From: Timema cristinae
Lineage: Eukaryota; Arthropoda; Insecta; Phasmatodea; Timematidae
Length of the DNA: 64,000 bases
Direction: 5' to 3'
Assembly (NCBI GenBank): GCA_039000515.1
Contig: JBCFYV010011164.1
Span: 50,250,905-50,314,904, forward strand
Made by a program: the position numbers and the translations under genes. Positions within the stretch are counted from its first letter, which is position 1, and the number at the start of each line of letters is the position of its first letter. Positions 35,638-46,382 of the stretch are shown in pieces. The notes under the pieces are model-generated. The model was not told the origin of the DNA. It ran no database searches and saw only the letters and a program-made list of their open reading frames with translations.

Positions 35638-35840
35638 CCTTAGAGCATTGCTGTTGCATCAAAACTATATGATCTAAAGTGTGGGGCTAAATCTCTTTGT
35701 CTAGATGTGTTATGTGTAGAGTGAGGTTCCCCAACAACCCCTTTTTATAAAATGGGCAAAAAAGATTGGGCGCCTGAAAATTAAGAAAATGTAAATTAGT
35801 ATAATTGTCTGGACATTTAATAGCAAATATTTGTACAGTT

Positions 35841-36632
35841 TTATTCATTTTGTGTTTGCAAAGTTGACGTTTTCACGGTCCAATCATGCTGATTAGAGGT
35901 AGGTACGTTAGGGTACTCGTACAATTCCCAAGTACGAAAAGGTAGCTCGATGATCCTCCCGCTCTTGATGAAATTAAGCAGGTTGAGACGATTGATATCT
36001 TCAGTCTTTATATGCGGTACAAGCCAAGATATTTTACTTAACTCGATCCTAGAGGGTGTCTCCATAGCAGGAGGTGGGGCTCTTTGTAAAGCGTCGTTGT
36101 CGCCAGTCGAACGAACTAGCACCAGCTCTTGTTTCGCGTTGATCAGTATTCGGGAATAGTCTTCAACGAATCCTAGTATGAGACGTAAAGGGATGCATAC
36201 GTCAAAGATGCCCGTTTCAGCGTGCACGTGAACTCCTTCAAACCTCCAACCGGCGTTTGAAAGAATGAGTCTGCCAACCAATCCTTATAGATAGATAGTT
36301 TTTAAGCTGAGTCGAAATACCCACATCCTCGATTGATCAATCTCTACCCCGTTGATCTCATAGGCGATTCTTGAGAATAGATGTAGTATTCCGTTATTAA
36401 CGATCCTCGAAGTACTTCCAGGTTCTCCCGTTTAAAGTAGTCGCCTTGATATGTAGCAGAGAGCGGTGGGTAACGTGCATAACCCTTCTTGTTGAATAGA
36501 TATCCTAAGCTCGTTCCCGTTAGCTAACGTGCCGGGAATATACGAGGCGTAGGAATGATACTGGAAACTGGTCAAGGCCGTATCGAAAGCGGCAGACTCC
36601 CCAATGTTCAGAATATCCGCGGCGTCATCCAT
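35841..36632 (-). pseudogene. Virus-like capsid gene relic (possibly Polinton/Maverick-like)
   Basis: Two minus-strand frames (36632-36432 and 36281-35841), with continuing but interrupted coding sequence between them, form the N-terminal two-thirds of one protein. Short visible motifs are FQYHSY near the start, a YEINGVEID block in the interrupted middle part, a GWRFEG block, and WELYEYP near the end. These recall a repetitive arthropod protein family that I associate with double jelly-roll capsids of Polinton-like or related DNA viruses. The call is from memory and uncertain. A stop or frameshift near 36435 and another near 36285 break it, and the C-terminal part is missing. GC content is higher than its surroundings, suggesting a fairly recent arrival. 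No packaging ATPase, protease or polymerase gene is seen nearby. Confidence 0.5.
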
Positions 36633-37527
36633 TATTTTCGTAACGAGTAACCTAGACGTCTTAAATAGAGTTTATTTGCAGGTGTTAACACTTTCACTGT
36701 CTTTAGTGTTCTTTTGTTTTTTCGGGTATAAGTACGCGTTACGTTTAAATCTTTGCTCCAACAAGTTACGGGATATTTAAGAGTGTTGAAGAGATTCCAA
36801 AAAATCAACTTTAAAAAAATATGTTACTAGTGATCAATTGTGATAAGAGTTGTGTAAATAAGTACTCGTCCACCCCCTCCTTAATAACACTGGTTGAAGG
36901 TAATATTGTTGGCATTCTGAATTAGTTTTTTTTTCAAAGCAAGGGTGTATTATCGTCGTTATAAATGAGTATCAAATTATTTATAACAAGTTACTCTAGT
37001 GAGTATATTTTTAATATGGACTAAAACTTATTTCAAGTACTATATGGATATAATAAATATATAAAACTAAAATGTAAGCATATATGAAATTTTTTGGTGA
37101 CAGTGAAGCTGAGGTTGAAATTTCGTTCATATTTATTGGGGGAGTGGGGCTCTAGCTCTATATTAAATTGTTAAATAGAAATTTGTTAAAACTTAGACCC
37201 TAGATTTTATTTGATCAACAATCAATATATTTGTGCCTGATCATCTATTGTCCCCCAATAGTCAGTTGATTCCTTAGAAACAGGTGTCTCGTATTTTTAA
37301 TTTTTAATATATATAAATTTGGTCAAGCAAGGCTATATATATTCAATCATATTTTTGATTATAGTTTATAGCAGGCTAGAGAAAGTATATAATATAATAG
37401 TGATACTTTTCTTTATGATAAAGCATCTACACATCTTCTATGATTTTGGCCAAATTTGACTTTTATTTTGGACTTGCAGTATGTGAACGTGTATATGGTA
37501 TCTTTATTTCTATTATATATTCTATAT
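36633..37527. other. Intergenic, nothing recognised
   Basis: The first 150 bases may be upstream sequence of the capsid-like relic (tttcgggtataagtacgcgt). The remainder is AT-rich with no supported element. Confidence 0.35.
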
Positions 37528-37610
37528 CAAGGGTTGGGAACGTGTGGTTCCGGAGCCATATGCGGCTCTTAGCCAAAAAAATTGCTGCTCTTTCATGAAA
37601 TGTATTTGCT
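37528..37610 (+). mobile_element. hAT-type end fragment
   Basis: caagggttgggaacgtgtgg then ttccggagccatatgcggct resembles the terminal region of hAT elements (CAGGGGTTGGGAA type). No partner end was found. Confidence 0.5.
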
Positions 37611-37739
37611 TAGATATACAAATATGAGCTGTTCAGTGTTCTTATAAAGTTATGTTTTCCAACCTACCCTTCAAGGTGACATTTGTAGCTATGACTAATT
37701 CATGGCTATTACTGCTGTTACAGCTCTGTGCATAACATG

Positions 37740-38570
37740 ATACTGTGGTAGAAAATTGAAACGTGTCAGGCAACTAAAGAAACTACTCCATAACATTATA
37801 AAAGTCTGAACGTTTCAAACTTTTACGTTGGATCCTGGGAAATAGGGGGTCTATACACACAAAAAAAACTTGTATGTGTGGTAGAAAATTTAAACACCTC
37901 AATCAGGTAGAAGGATAACACGTTAATCAGGTAGAAGGACAACCCTTGATGACCGATAGCCAAATATGTCTTAAAATTTGAAATTTAATACTGGGAGTTT
38001 AAATGGTGAAGAGGGGTGGGGCCTCAACATTTCCAGAACTAATACATTTTACTACTTTTGTATGTGGTAGAAAATTGAAATTCACTAAACAGATATAAGG
38101 ACCATCCAAAATAAAAATAAATAAAAAGAGAGTGATTTAAAATTTTAAAATGTCATTCTTGGAAATTAAGATGGGGGGAGTTATAGTGTCAGAATAAACT
38201 TTTGAGCTGAAGTAGAGAGAAAACTCTAAGTAACCAAATTAAGCCTAGAATTGAGAACTTCTCAAAGTAAATAGGAAAATAAGTAAATAGGCCCGCAAAG
38301 ATACCACTACAAATAATTATAAGCGTCTGTGAATTTTAAAAAGGTTTAAATGGTACTCCACGAAATAAGGGGGGTAGGGGCGTACTAAACTTTTAGGTAT
38401 GATAGAAAAAATTTGAATTTGAAAGGCAGGTAGAAGTACATCTCCAGGTAAACAAATAGATCTTAAAATTTGAAATTCTAAGTGAGAATTAGAGAAATGA
38501 GGTAGAAAGACACTTATGGGGATAAAATTTCCAAAACTATATGAATAAACTATACTTCTCACAGTATTAG
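37740..38570. repeat. Degenerate tandem array, about 130-190 bp period
   Basis: The phrase gtggtagaaaattgaaa recurs at about 37746, 37879 and 38063 and as gatagaaaaaatttgaa at 38401. It is followed by caggtagaagga, tcttaaaatttgaaatt and gggaaataagggg-like blocks in similar order. Units have diverged by substitutions and indels. No coding function is seen. Confidence 0.65.
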
Positions 38571-39577
38571 ACGATTACAAAAGGAATATATGAAAATGTA
38601 ATTTTTAAATGTAATAATAAATATTTTATAAAGTATTTTGGCGTTCATATTGTAATCTTTACCAGATCATCTATAGCAAGTTATTATGACAAATGCAAAA
38701 TATCCGCTACTTAAAAAAAATAGTTTTGAGATAATTACTAATCTAATTCCTTTAATTAAAACGTCAATTTGATCGAATTAAAAAGATATTAAAACATATA
38801 ATAAGTTTGTATATTTTTGAAACTATAACACAGCCGGATATGTTATTTGGAACCAACAGTTCACTTTCTGGTAAAAGTTCCGAAACTTCAACACCCTTAA
38901 CTCTTTTCATATTTTACAATATGATTTTTACTTTTAAAACATAGACAGAAATAAAAATCCTCTTTAAAGTGTTTTATTTACAATGATTTGATTGCTCTCT
39001 GTTATTTATGAGCTGTAATAAGCATAAATCAAAGTTTGTCGCTTGTTATGCCATCTACCAGTCTTATGACAAACTAAAGTCATCTAAAACGTTTTCCGCT
39101 TTACTTATTTTTTATGAGCATAGTAATTAAAACATAAAGTTCTTCACTAGAGATACAACTCAGGTTTTTCATTTTGGGCTGTTTGTGTATAAGGTGTCGG
39201 AAGAGAGTCTCTTCCGAGGGGATACAATTCAGCTCCCCCGTTGTAACCCCCTAGATATTGGGCAAGGTTATTAGAGCCTCCCTACTTTCCTTGCAGTTTT
39301 CAAGCAGCAATCCCTGGGTTTCTATTGTGTTAAGTAGAGCCTTTTGGAAGAAAAATTACTTAAAACACAGTATGCTTGGAATATGAACCAATATTAGTTT
39401 TAAAATTAATAATTCATTACATGTATATTATTAACAATTTAAACATAAGTATTTAAACAGTTATCACAGACAACTTTGAATTTTTAAAAAACTGGTCCGT
39501 ATCATTATGGGTATGTGGCATAGGACTAGCATACCTGTAAAATACTCCATTACTATGTAATAATTACGCTAATCTTA
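38571..39577. other. Intergenic, nothing recognised
   Basis: AT-rich. A short GC-richer piece at about 39190-39300 has no match in the window. Confidence 0.35.
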
Positions 39578-39742
39578 CATCTAGAACATACATAACATCC
39601 AAGTCTTAGCCGTTAATTCATCACTGTGAAAGGGTAAAACCACTTTTCACTAACAATAAATTGTTTGGTCATGCCGGGTATTGAAACCTAGACCCTTAGA
39701 TTAGTAGGCTGGCTTGCTACCAACTAAGCTAAAGTGTCGGAC
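39578..39742 (-). mobile_element. SINE-B copy, lacking the 3' tail
   Basis: On the minus strand it reads ggtccgacactttagcttag, ctaagggtctaggtttcaat, acccggcatgaccaaacaat and gggttttaccctttcacagt. The body stops before the LINE-like tail of the copies at 12206 and 62649. Confidence 0.75.
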
Positions 39743-40499
39743 CTCAACATAGTTATATCTGTGAACCAATTGTTCACTTCCTCCGACTTACTGAAGTTCT
39801 GTTAAGTTGTAAAAAATGAATTTTTTGTTTGGGGAAATGAAGGAAAATAATTTATTTTGATCTTTGTATCTGTATATTTGTATGTAAGTATTTTCTCAAC
39901 AAGGACGATAATTAAATTACAGAAATTGACTGGCAGTTGAAAATGGCCTTCCTCTGTCTGTTATAAAAACCGATCCGGACCTGAACCATCTCAGTGATAG
40001 GAAACAAACTCACCCTCCAAAATGAGAAGTATATATATTTTCCATAAAAAGTAATTTGGAAAGGGACGGAAAAATATTAAATATTTTAAATAAGCTTGTA
40101 TGAGAGTCAGACCATGGTTGTGTTGATGAGATAATATTCTTTCCACACAAGCAGGGACTTCCTCAAACTTGGTTCTAATTGTGATATCAGTCGGTATCTA
40201 AAAGTAAATATGATCTCACAAGAGTTGACCCAAAAGTTTATATGAGCGTCTTAACTGGCACCAGGAGAAATTTAGAACAAATGTTAGCATAACTGACTTA
40301 CGTTATGATAACAACTTTTATGAAAAATACTATAAATCATAAAGATGTCATTAATAGACCCCCAGCTTCAGTTGTGCACACAATCTTTGTAATGAGCATA
40401 GCCCCCGTTCCAACAGTGCATTGCACACAGCAAGACTGAGGGTGAGAAATGGGTTAAGGGGTGGGGATTGAAGGATTAGGCGGAAGGGGTGGGGGATGT

Positions 40500-40960
40500 A
40501 AGCGAAGGGGAAAGGAGGGAATTCACTGTTGTAGGGTTTGACTGTAGATTGTGAAATATGTGGTCAGAATAAGTAGTTATTGATATGGTCTAAAGTTGCT
40601 AGAAGCATCAGGGTGCCGGGGACTTACCACTATGAGTTTGAGTTGTTGAGAGTCCTGAAGTTGTGTGTAGGAGGGTAAGTTACTGTTATGGGGTCAGGGT
40701 GTTGGGGACATCGGAACGTTGTGGGTGTGGGGAGGGGGTAGGAGTGTCAAGGGTAATTCACCATTATGGGCTCTGGGGTTCGGGGCTAAACCTGTCAATA
40801 ATAACTTTGAAAAGGAATTTTGCCGCAAAAACTGGTGTGTCAGGGAGAAAAAGGTAAGTTAAAGGGACTAAATTTCATGATCTTACAAGTAAATGAGAGT
40901 AATCTACCATTATGGTATCAGGGTGTCGAGGATATGGTGTAGAGGAGGTATTCGGAATAG
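40500..40960. repeat. Degenerate G-rich tandem array
   Basis: The phrase ttaccattatggggtcaggg then tgtcggggac recurs with variation at about 40513, 40622, 40675, 40756 and 40902 (for example gttactgttatggggtcagg, attcaccattatgggctctg, atctaccattatggtatcag). Spacing is irregular (about 50-145 bp). The strand is G-rich over the array and nearby, from about 40430. Confidence 0.6.
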
Positions 40961-41409
40961 GTCAAGTGAATCGGCATTCACCTGTTGAGAAAATGTAAAT
41001 TCATTGCTGGGCGTGGTGAATTGGACATCATGAGGTTGCGTTATTGGGATTAGGGGGCCACCAGTGATCTCTCTGTTATACTGGATAGACATAAACATAC
41101 CGCTTGCAACGGACCGAATCATGACGCTAAATTTTTTGTCTACTTGCTAGCGAGGGGACAAATTTAATGGTTTATTTCAATGTTCTTGTGCCAAAACGTG
41201 TCTCTCGTGAATAAAAGTATTTAAAAAACTTAAAGTGAAGTGTTATACTCCACTTTACTGAAGACACATTTACATTAAAGGATATACAATTCAGTTTTAA
41301 AGGTGATATTGTATAAATAAGAATGACATATTTTATTTATTAGGATCTGTAGCTAAAGCCCATGTTGTTTACATTCGCCCAAGACTACAATATATTCAAA
41401 GTTCAATAT

Positions 41410-41910
41410 CTAAAATGAAAAAAAGATAGCTTCAAACTTAATTACATTCGTTTGAATGACCAACTTTGTGTAGTAATTTTACATTCAAATTATCATTTAG
41501 CTGATAGGTTTGTATAAAGTATTACTATATTACAATATAATAAAGTTGGCTCTTAGCTGCTTGTGTAGCCTATTGCTTTCAGAAGCCATATTATATTTAA
41601 TATTAGCTAATTATAATGAAATAATGTAGCTTAAAACAAAATTACATAACAAACTTTGTGTAGTAGTTTTACATTCAAACTATCATTTAGGTTATGAGGT
41701 TTGTAGGAAGTATTATAATACATTTAAAGTTGGCTCTCAGTTTGTATATTGCTTTCAGAAACCATATTATATTCATGTTTGATAACTGTAATGAAATAAG
41801 GTCACCAAAAACCTGGTTACTTTTGTTCGAATGACAAACTTTGTGTAGAAGTATTACGTTCAAACGATCAATTAGCTTATAGGCTTGTAGGAAGTATTAA
41901 TATTTTAGCC
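41410..41910. repeat. Tandem repeat, about 185-190 bp period
   Basis: aactttgtgtagtaatttta at 41462, aactttgtgtagtagtttta at 41652 and aactttgtgtagaagtatta at 41837 mark three successive units. Each is followed by ttcaaactatcatttag, gtttgtaggaagtatta, aagttggctc and tttcagaaaccatattatat in the same order. The third unit is incomplete. Confidence 0.85.
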
Positions 41911-43000
41911 TAAATCGACTTATTTAAAGAAATGGGTCTTGAGTGTTGAACTTAATTATGCTCTTCAAACCTTTTATTAACCCATTTTTTTTCGTTTAGT
42001 TAATCATAAATTGATATATCTTATATATATTCATAAAAAAAATTAGTGAATTAGGTCGAAATTACACGTTGCCTTGTATGCGTGTAAGAGAGAAATAAAT
42101 ATCCGAAAGATTCCTTCTCCCTTACACAACGGTGTGCCGACGACAGCTTGAACATTTTAGCTGTAGATATCAATCAAGTTATGTTATAGAGATCAATGGG
42201 TCCACCTCTGTCTATAAGGTATAGGTGTGGCCATTTTTTATTTTGACGGTGGCCATTTAGGATTTCCAGTATTTTGAAGGGCATTAAGAATTTTCAAAAG
42301 TGATTAATTAGAGTAATTAATATATTAGGCCTTAATGTTAACATACTTAGCTTTTAATAAAATTAAAAAACTCACGTTTTATAAAAAGTATATATATATA
42401 TATATATAGGCTGATTAATTCATCTCCAAAAACTTTTGACTTTCGACGGTTAAAATATAATAGTATAAAAATAGTATTTATGTTAAAAGGAATAACTAAT
42501 TAATTAACTCAACAAATAAGTAAAGTTTGCTAATGTAATTAGATTAAGCTTATAAAATACAAGCATCTAATAATGAGATTTGCTTTGTTCACTCAATAAC
42601 TGCACTGTAGCCCACATTGGTAATCGAATGATTCAGACAATAGACTGAATTGTTGGTGACGGGGAGACCGGGTTCAAATTCAAATCAAGTTTACTGAGTT
42701 GAGGATGAGCTTAAATAAATTGTTTCTGATTCTTCATCCACGCAAATGAGAGTACATTCCTCTAAATTCTACATTTTACTTTCTTACACCATTGTGTAAA
42801 TATGTGAATAGCCCGAGTGTACTAGTAAATACGTGATACGGGTGACATAAAAATATAGGCCACAATTATTGTACAGTAAAATTTTCTTTTTTAATAAATA
42901 ATCATGTCCCTACAGTTAATTTTTAATATTTTTTAACAATTATACTTTGTTATTCTATAGACCTATTTTATACAATGGTAGGTTTATTTAAACAAAATTA
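41911..43000. other. Intergenic; one weak tRNA-like segment
   Basis: At about 42600-42710 a segment with a B-box-like ccgggttcaaattc could be a degenerate SINE head, but no second copy supports it. The rest is AT-rich. Confidence 0.3.
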
Positions 43001-43128
43001 CTCTTAGAAATTTGCAACCGAAGAGGGGGATAGCATCCATTTTGTTATATTATGCTCTACTCGATAGACAAGACCTGTCTCGCACGGTGTAAGGCTGGCG
43101 AGTAGAATCCACTCGCTATTCGATTGTG

Positions 43129-43136
43129 TGACGTCA
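43129..43136. promoter_or_regulatory. Palindromic CRE-like site TGACGTCA
   Basis: A perfect TGACGTCA lies in a locally GC-richer, CpG-containing stretch (43010-43220) about 700 bp upstream of the candidate first exon at 43835. It could belong to a promoter of the domesticated-transposase gene, but a single eight-base site can occur by chance. Confidence 0.3.
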
Positions 43137-43834
43137 GTTTTCGCAGCGCAGTAGTTTCGAAATTCGGGGTTTGCGAGATTGTGTGCATGATGAGAGAAAT
43201 ATGGTAGTAAATTGCTACTCGTATGTTTCAAAATTAGTGGCCCAGATAGGATTTTTCCACATTGGCTATACGATATGCACTATTTACTATCACCTATGCG
43301 TTGTGAATGAATATAAACCTAACCTAAACACACATTAATAATGTATGTATAGTTTTACCACCAATATTTTAATTATATTTAATTAGTATTTACACATAAA
43401 GAAAAAATATTTATTAAACCACAATCGGTAGTATTTTAATCGAGAATGTGAAAATAAAAAAATGAAGTAATAGTATTATATACATAAACAAATATTCTAT
43501 TTATAAAGTTAAATAACATCCAACATGTAAAAAAGATTCACCTACTAAACACCACCCTTAATATCCTCTTTTATAATATTCTAAATTTATAAAGTGTGCA
43601 AACCTAATCCCTTCAGAAAGAAGTTGGAATAATTTTCGTTTTTGTACCTATAAAATCGTATCATGGGGCTTTATTAAATATTAAAGCTCCTGCCGAGAGA
43701 GGCGTGATAATCAAGTATGGCAACAACTATCCTTTAAGTAGGACACTTTGTTTTACTATTTTGTTTATTCTTATTTTGACGTTCGATTTGGTTTATTAAA
43801 TACATTTATTTACAGTTACGTTCATTAAAACAAA

Positions 43835-43905
43835 ATGATTGAACAATTTCATGAAAATGTTGACTTTAACAACGAGGATTTGGCGTCGGATAAGGAAACT
43901 GAAAA
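43835..43905 (+). CDS. Candidate first exon of the domesticated transposase gene
   Basis: The ATG in caaaATGatt opens a 71-nt frame encoding MIEQFHENVDFNNEDLASDK then ETE and ending at a strong donor, aaaa|GTAAGT. A possible acceptor (atttacag at 43815) may end a 5' UTR intron. It leaves phase 2, which fits exon 49937-50259 if the acceptor cacagag is used. The 6-kb distance and acidic, motif-free peptide leave the link uncertain. The exon at 49279 is an alternative. Confidence 0.5.
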
Positions 43906-46321
43906 GTAAGTAAAGTAGGCTACGCCTTACTTCACAACTAAGTTTTTATGCTTGATAAAATACATCAAAGAAACCTAGTTTCCATATGGTGATTTTGTAA
44001 CTCTTTTATGAATAAATCCTAATTTACCTTTACTCAAATTTCTACTTTGATAATCATCACTACAATAATGTATCATAGGTTCAGGAAGTATACTAGATGT
44101 TTTGTTTATTCTCATAAAGATACTTAGAGAAATAGGATACTTAAATATTTAAGTACTGTAGTTGAATATTTTGATTAATTGGTTTTAGTAGTAGGTTTAA
44201 TGTCACAAACATTGGGATTGCTAATTCACTCTATTTATTTACAGTTTAGGAATTCCTACATAGTCCATACAGCTAAGGTTTATTAACAGTAGTTCATTAA
44301 TTAAATCTGGGACAATTTGAGGTTAAAACACATTGACAAACAGTTATAAAAGGCCTACATGGAGTCACAATATATCATTATATAAATATGGTATATCAAG
44401 TAGGCTTAGTCTAATACTTGATCATGATTTAAAAATATAGATCTCGTTAACTTTCTTTACTTTAAACATGCTAAGTGGAAAGCATTTTAATAAAATACAT
44501 ATCTTTGGGATGCTTGTTTAAATTAAAATGCTATCTTAAATTGCAATTCAAAAGTGAAAGGGATGGTACTTTTATAATATATCATACTTAAAATAAAATT
44601 ACCTAACTCACATAATTCACAGGACCCCTGTTGGCTATATTCTGTAGCATAGCTGGAAAAATCTTAAAATGGGATTTCCCATGAATGTCTGTAACTTACA
44701 CATGAACTGATTTATATGCCAAAAAATCAGTTTAGAACGTAGACTAAACCCCAATCTGACAACTTTTTTTTTTGTATCAAACCCAACTCTTGCAAATGAG
44801 ACACAATTATCTTTTGATCTTGTTTGAAAAAATCTTGGATCTGTCAAATTATGACAAATTAAATGTTTTCTAGCACCTATATACATAATTAGATTCTCAA
44901 GTTTCCTATTATAACAAAACAAATGTGATGAAAAATTTCTAAATCATTTAAAAAAATCTTATAAAACTATAATTGGTAACTTATTTTTAATCACAGATTC
45001 CAAAGATAGGCCTGATTAATAACATTTTTATTTATTCACACATGAAAGATTAGGCAAACTTCGGTAATTTCTCTTTATTCACACATGAAAGGATAGGTGA
45101 AGTTTTGTTGTGTTTTTATTGAAAACATTATTCTGCATAAAAAAGCACTATCATGCGCCTAAATATTTCCTACACATTTGAGATGTTTGGGCGCAGTAGG
45201 CCTGCAGTTGAAATCTGTGACTATCTACTTCAGGCTGATTTGTTGGAGGACATTCAAAGCTTTTTTTTAGGCCAAAAGATATTAAAACACTAGTTAATCA
45301 AGAAAACTGTAGGGCTTAAGGGGTAGGCAAAAATAACTCCAGTGTTTTTGCAGTTTTTATTGAAAAACTTTATTTTGCCCAAATAAATAAATAAAATATT
45401 GCTCCAGTACAAACATAAAGTTTAATTTCCTTCACATAGTGATATAACCAATTGTTGAATATTTGTCATGAGCATGGCAGTATTATCCAACAAACTTTTT
45501 AAATGAAGAGAAAAAGTTGTCATTATTTTTCAGGACACTCTTGAAAGCTATTCAAAAAATGTTGTCACCATGTGAAGAAAATTAAATTCTATGTTTGTAC
45601 TGAAAAAATATTTGATTTAGTTTGTCCAAAAAAAATACTTGCCATAAAAATTACAAACACACTGGCCTTTCCTCACGTTTCCTTCCATTCCACCTTAATG
45701 TGTATTAATAAATATGTAAAATCATCATTGGGCTATAATCAAATATGGCATCTTAACTGTTCTACAAAAGTTTCGCTAACACACTGAACGTTCTGTTCCA
45801 TACATTGCTATAGCATATGGCGGAACATTACCTGTTCATTTAGGTGAGTTTTAGAATATTTGTTTTTATGGTTTGGATTTTATTGTCAAGGTTTGTTTTG
45901 CTATAATTGAACACTTCAGAATTGTGTTGTATGTATAGATGCTGGAAAACATTATATTTCTTAGAACTTTACACTGGAAAAAAACAAAAAAAAAACCTAC
46001 CCTCACTTAATACTATTTCAGAAAGCTTGAATATCTTATGAAATTAAAAATACAATGTTTGCTCACAAAAGAACCCGTCTTAAATAAACCACTGTTCTTA
46101 CAAATTCCACACCCATACACAAAAGTTAAATGACTTAACATATAAAATCCAAAATTAATGTCTAAAATTATTATTAGGATACCCACTAACAAAACTTAAG
46201 TTCCTTTAATATGTGAATAGATTAAAATTTCAAATATCATTGATTAAATAAACAATTTAATTTTTATATAGGAAAATATGTTTATAAAGTAAAATGCCAG
46301 ACAGGAAACTTTAAAGATAAC
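43906..46321. other. Intron, mostly unassigned
   Basis: AT-rich. A stretch at about 45455-45650 shares repeat blocks with 9110-9243. Imperfect short repeats such as attcacacatgaaaga near 45035 and 45075 are seen. No exon supported. Confidence 0.4.
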
Positions 46322-46332
46322 AACAAGCTATG

Positions 46333-46371
46333 GAGCGTATAACCCAACGGTAGTAAGACGCGTGCTATAAT
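46333..46371 (+). mobile_element. Ultra-short SINE-A tail insertion
   Basis: 39 bases matching the last part of SINE-A (gcgtataacc, gtagtaagacgcg, gctataata) are flanked by the 11-bp duplication aacaagctatg at 46322-46332 and 46372-46382. It is a 5'-truncated insertion immediately next to the LINE. Confidence 0.88.
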
Positions 46372-46382
46372 AACAAGCTATG

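Noticed and set aside
43004..43231. Minus-strand 75-residue frame as a divergent gene
   Set aside because: No start context, splice signals or motif; the local GC rise may reflect a promoter instead.
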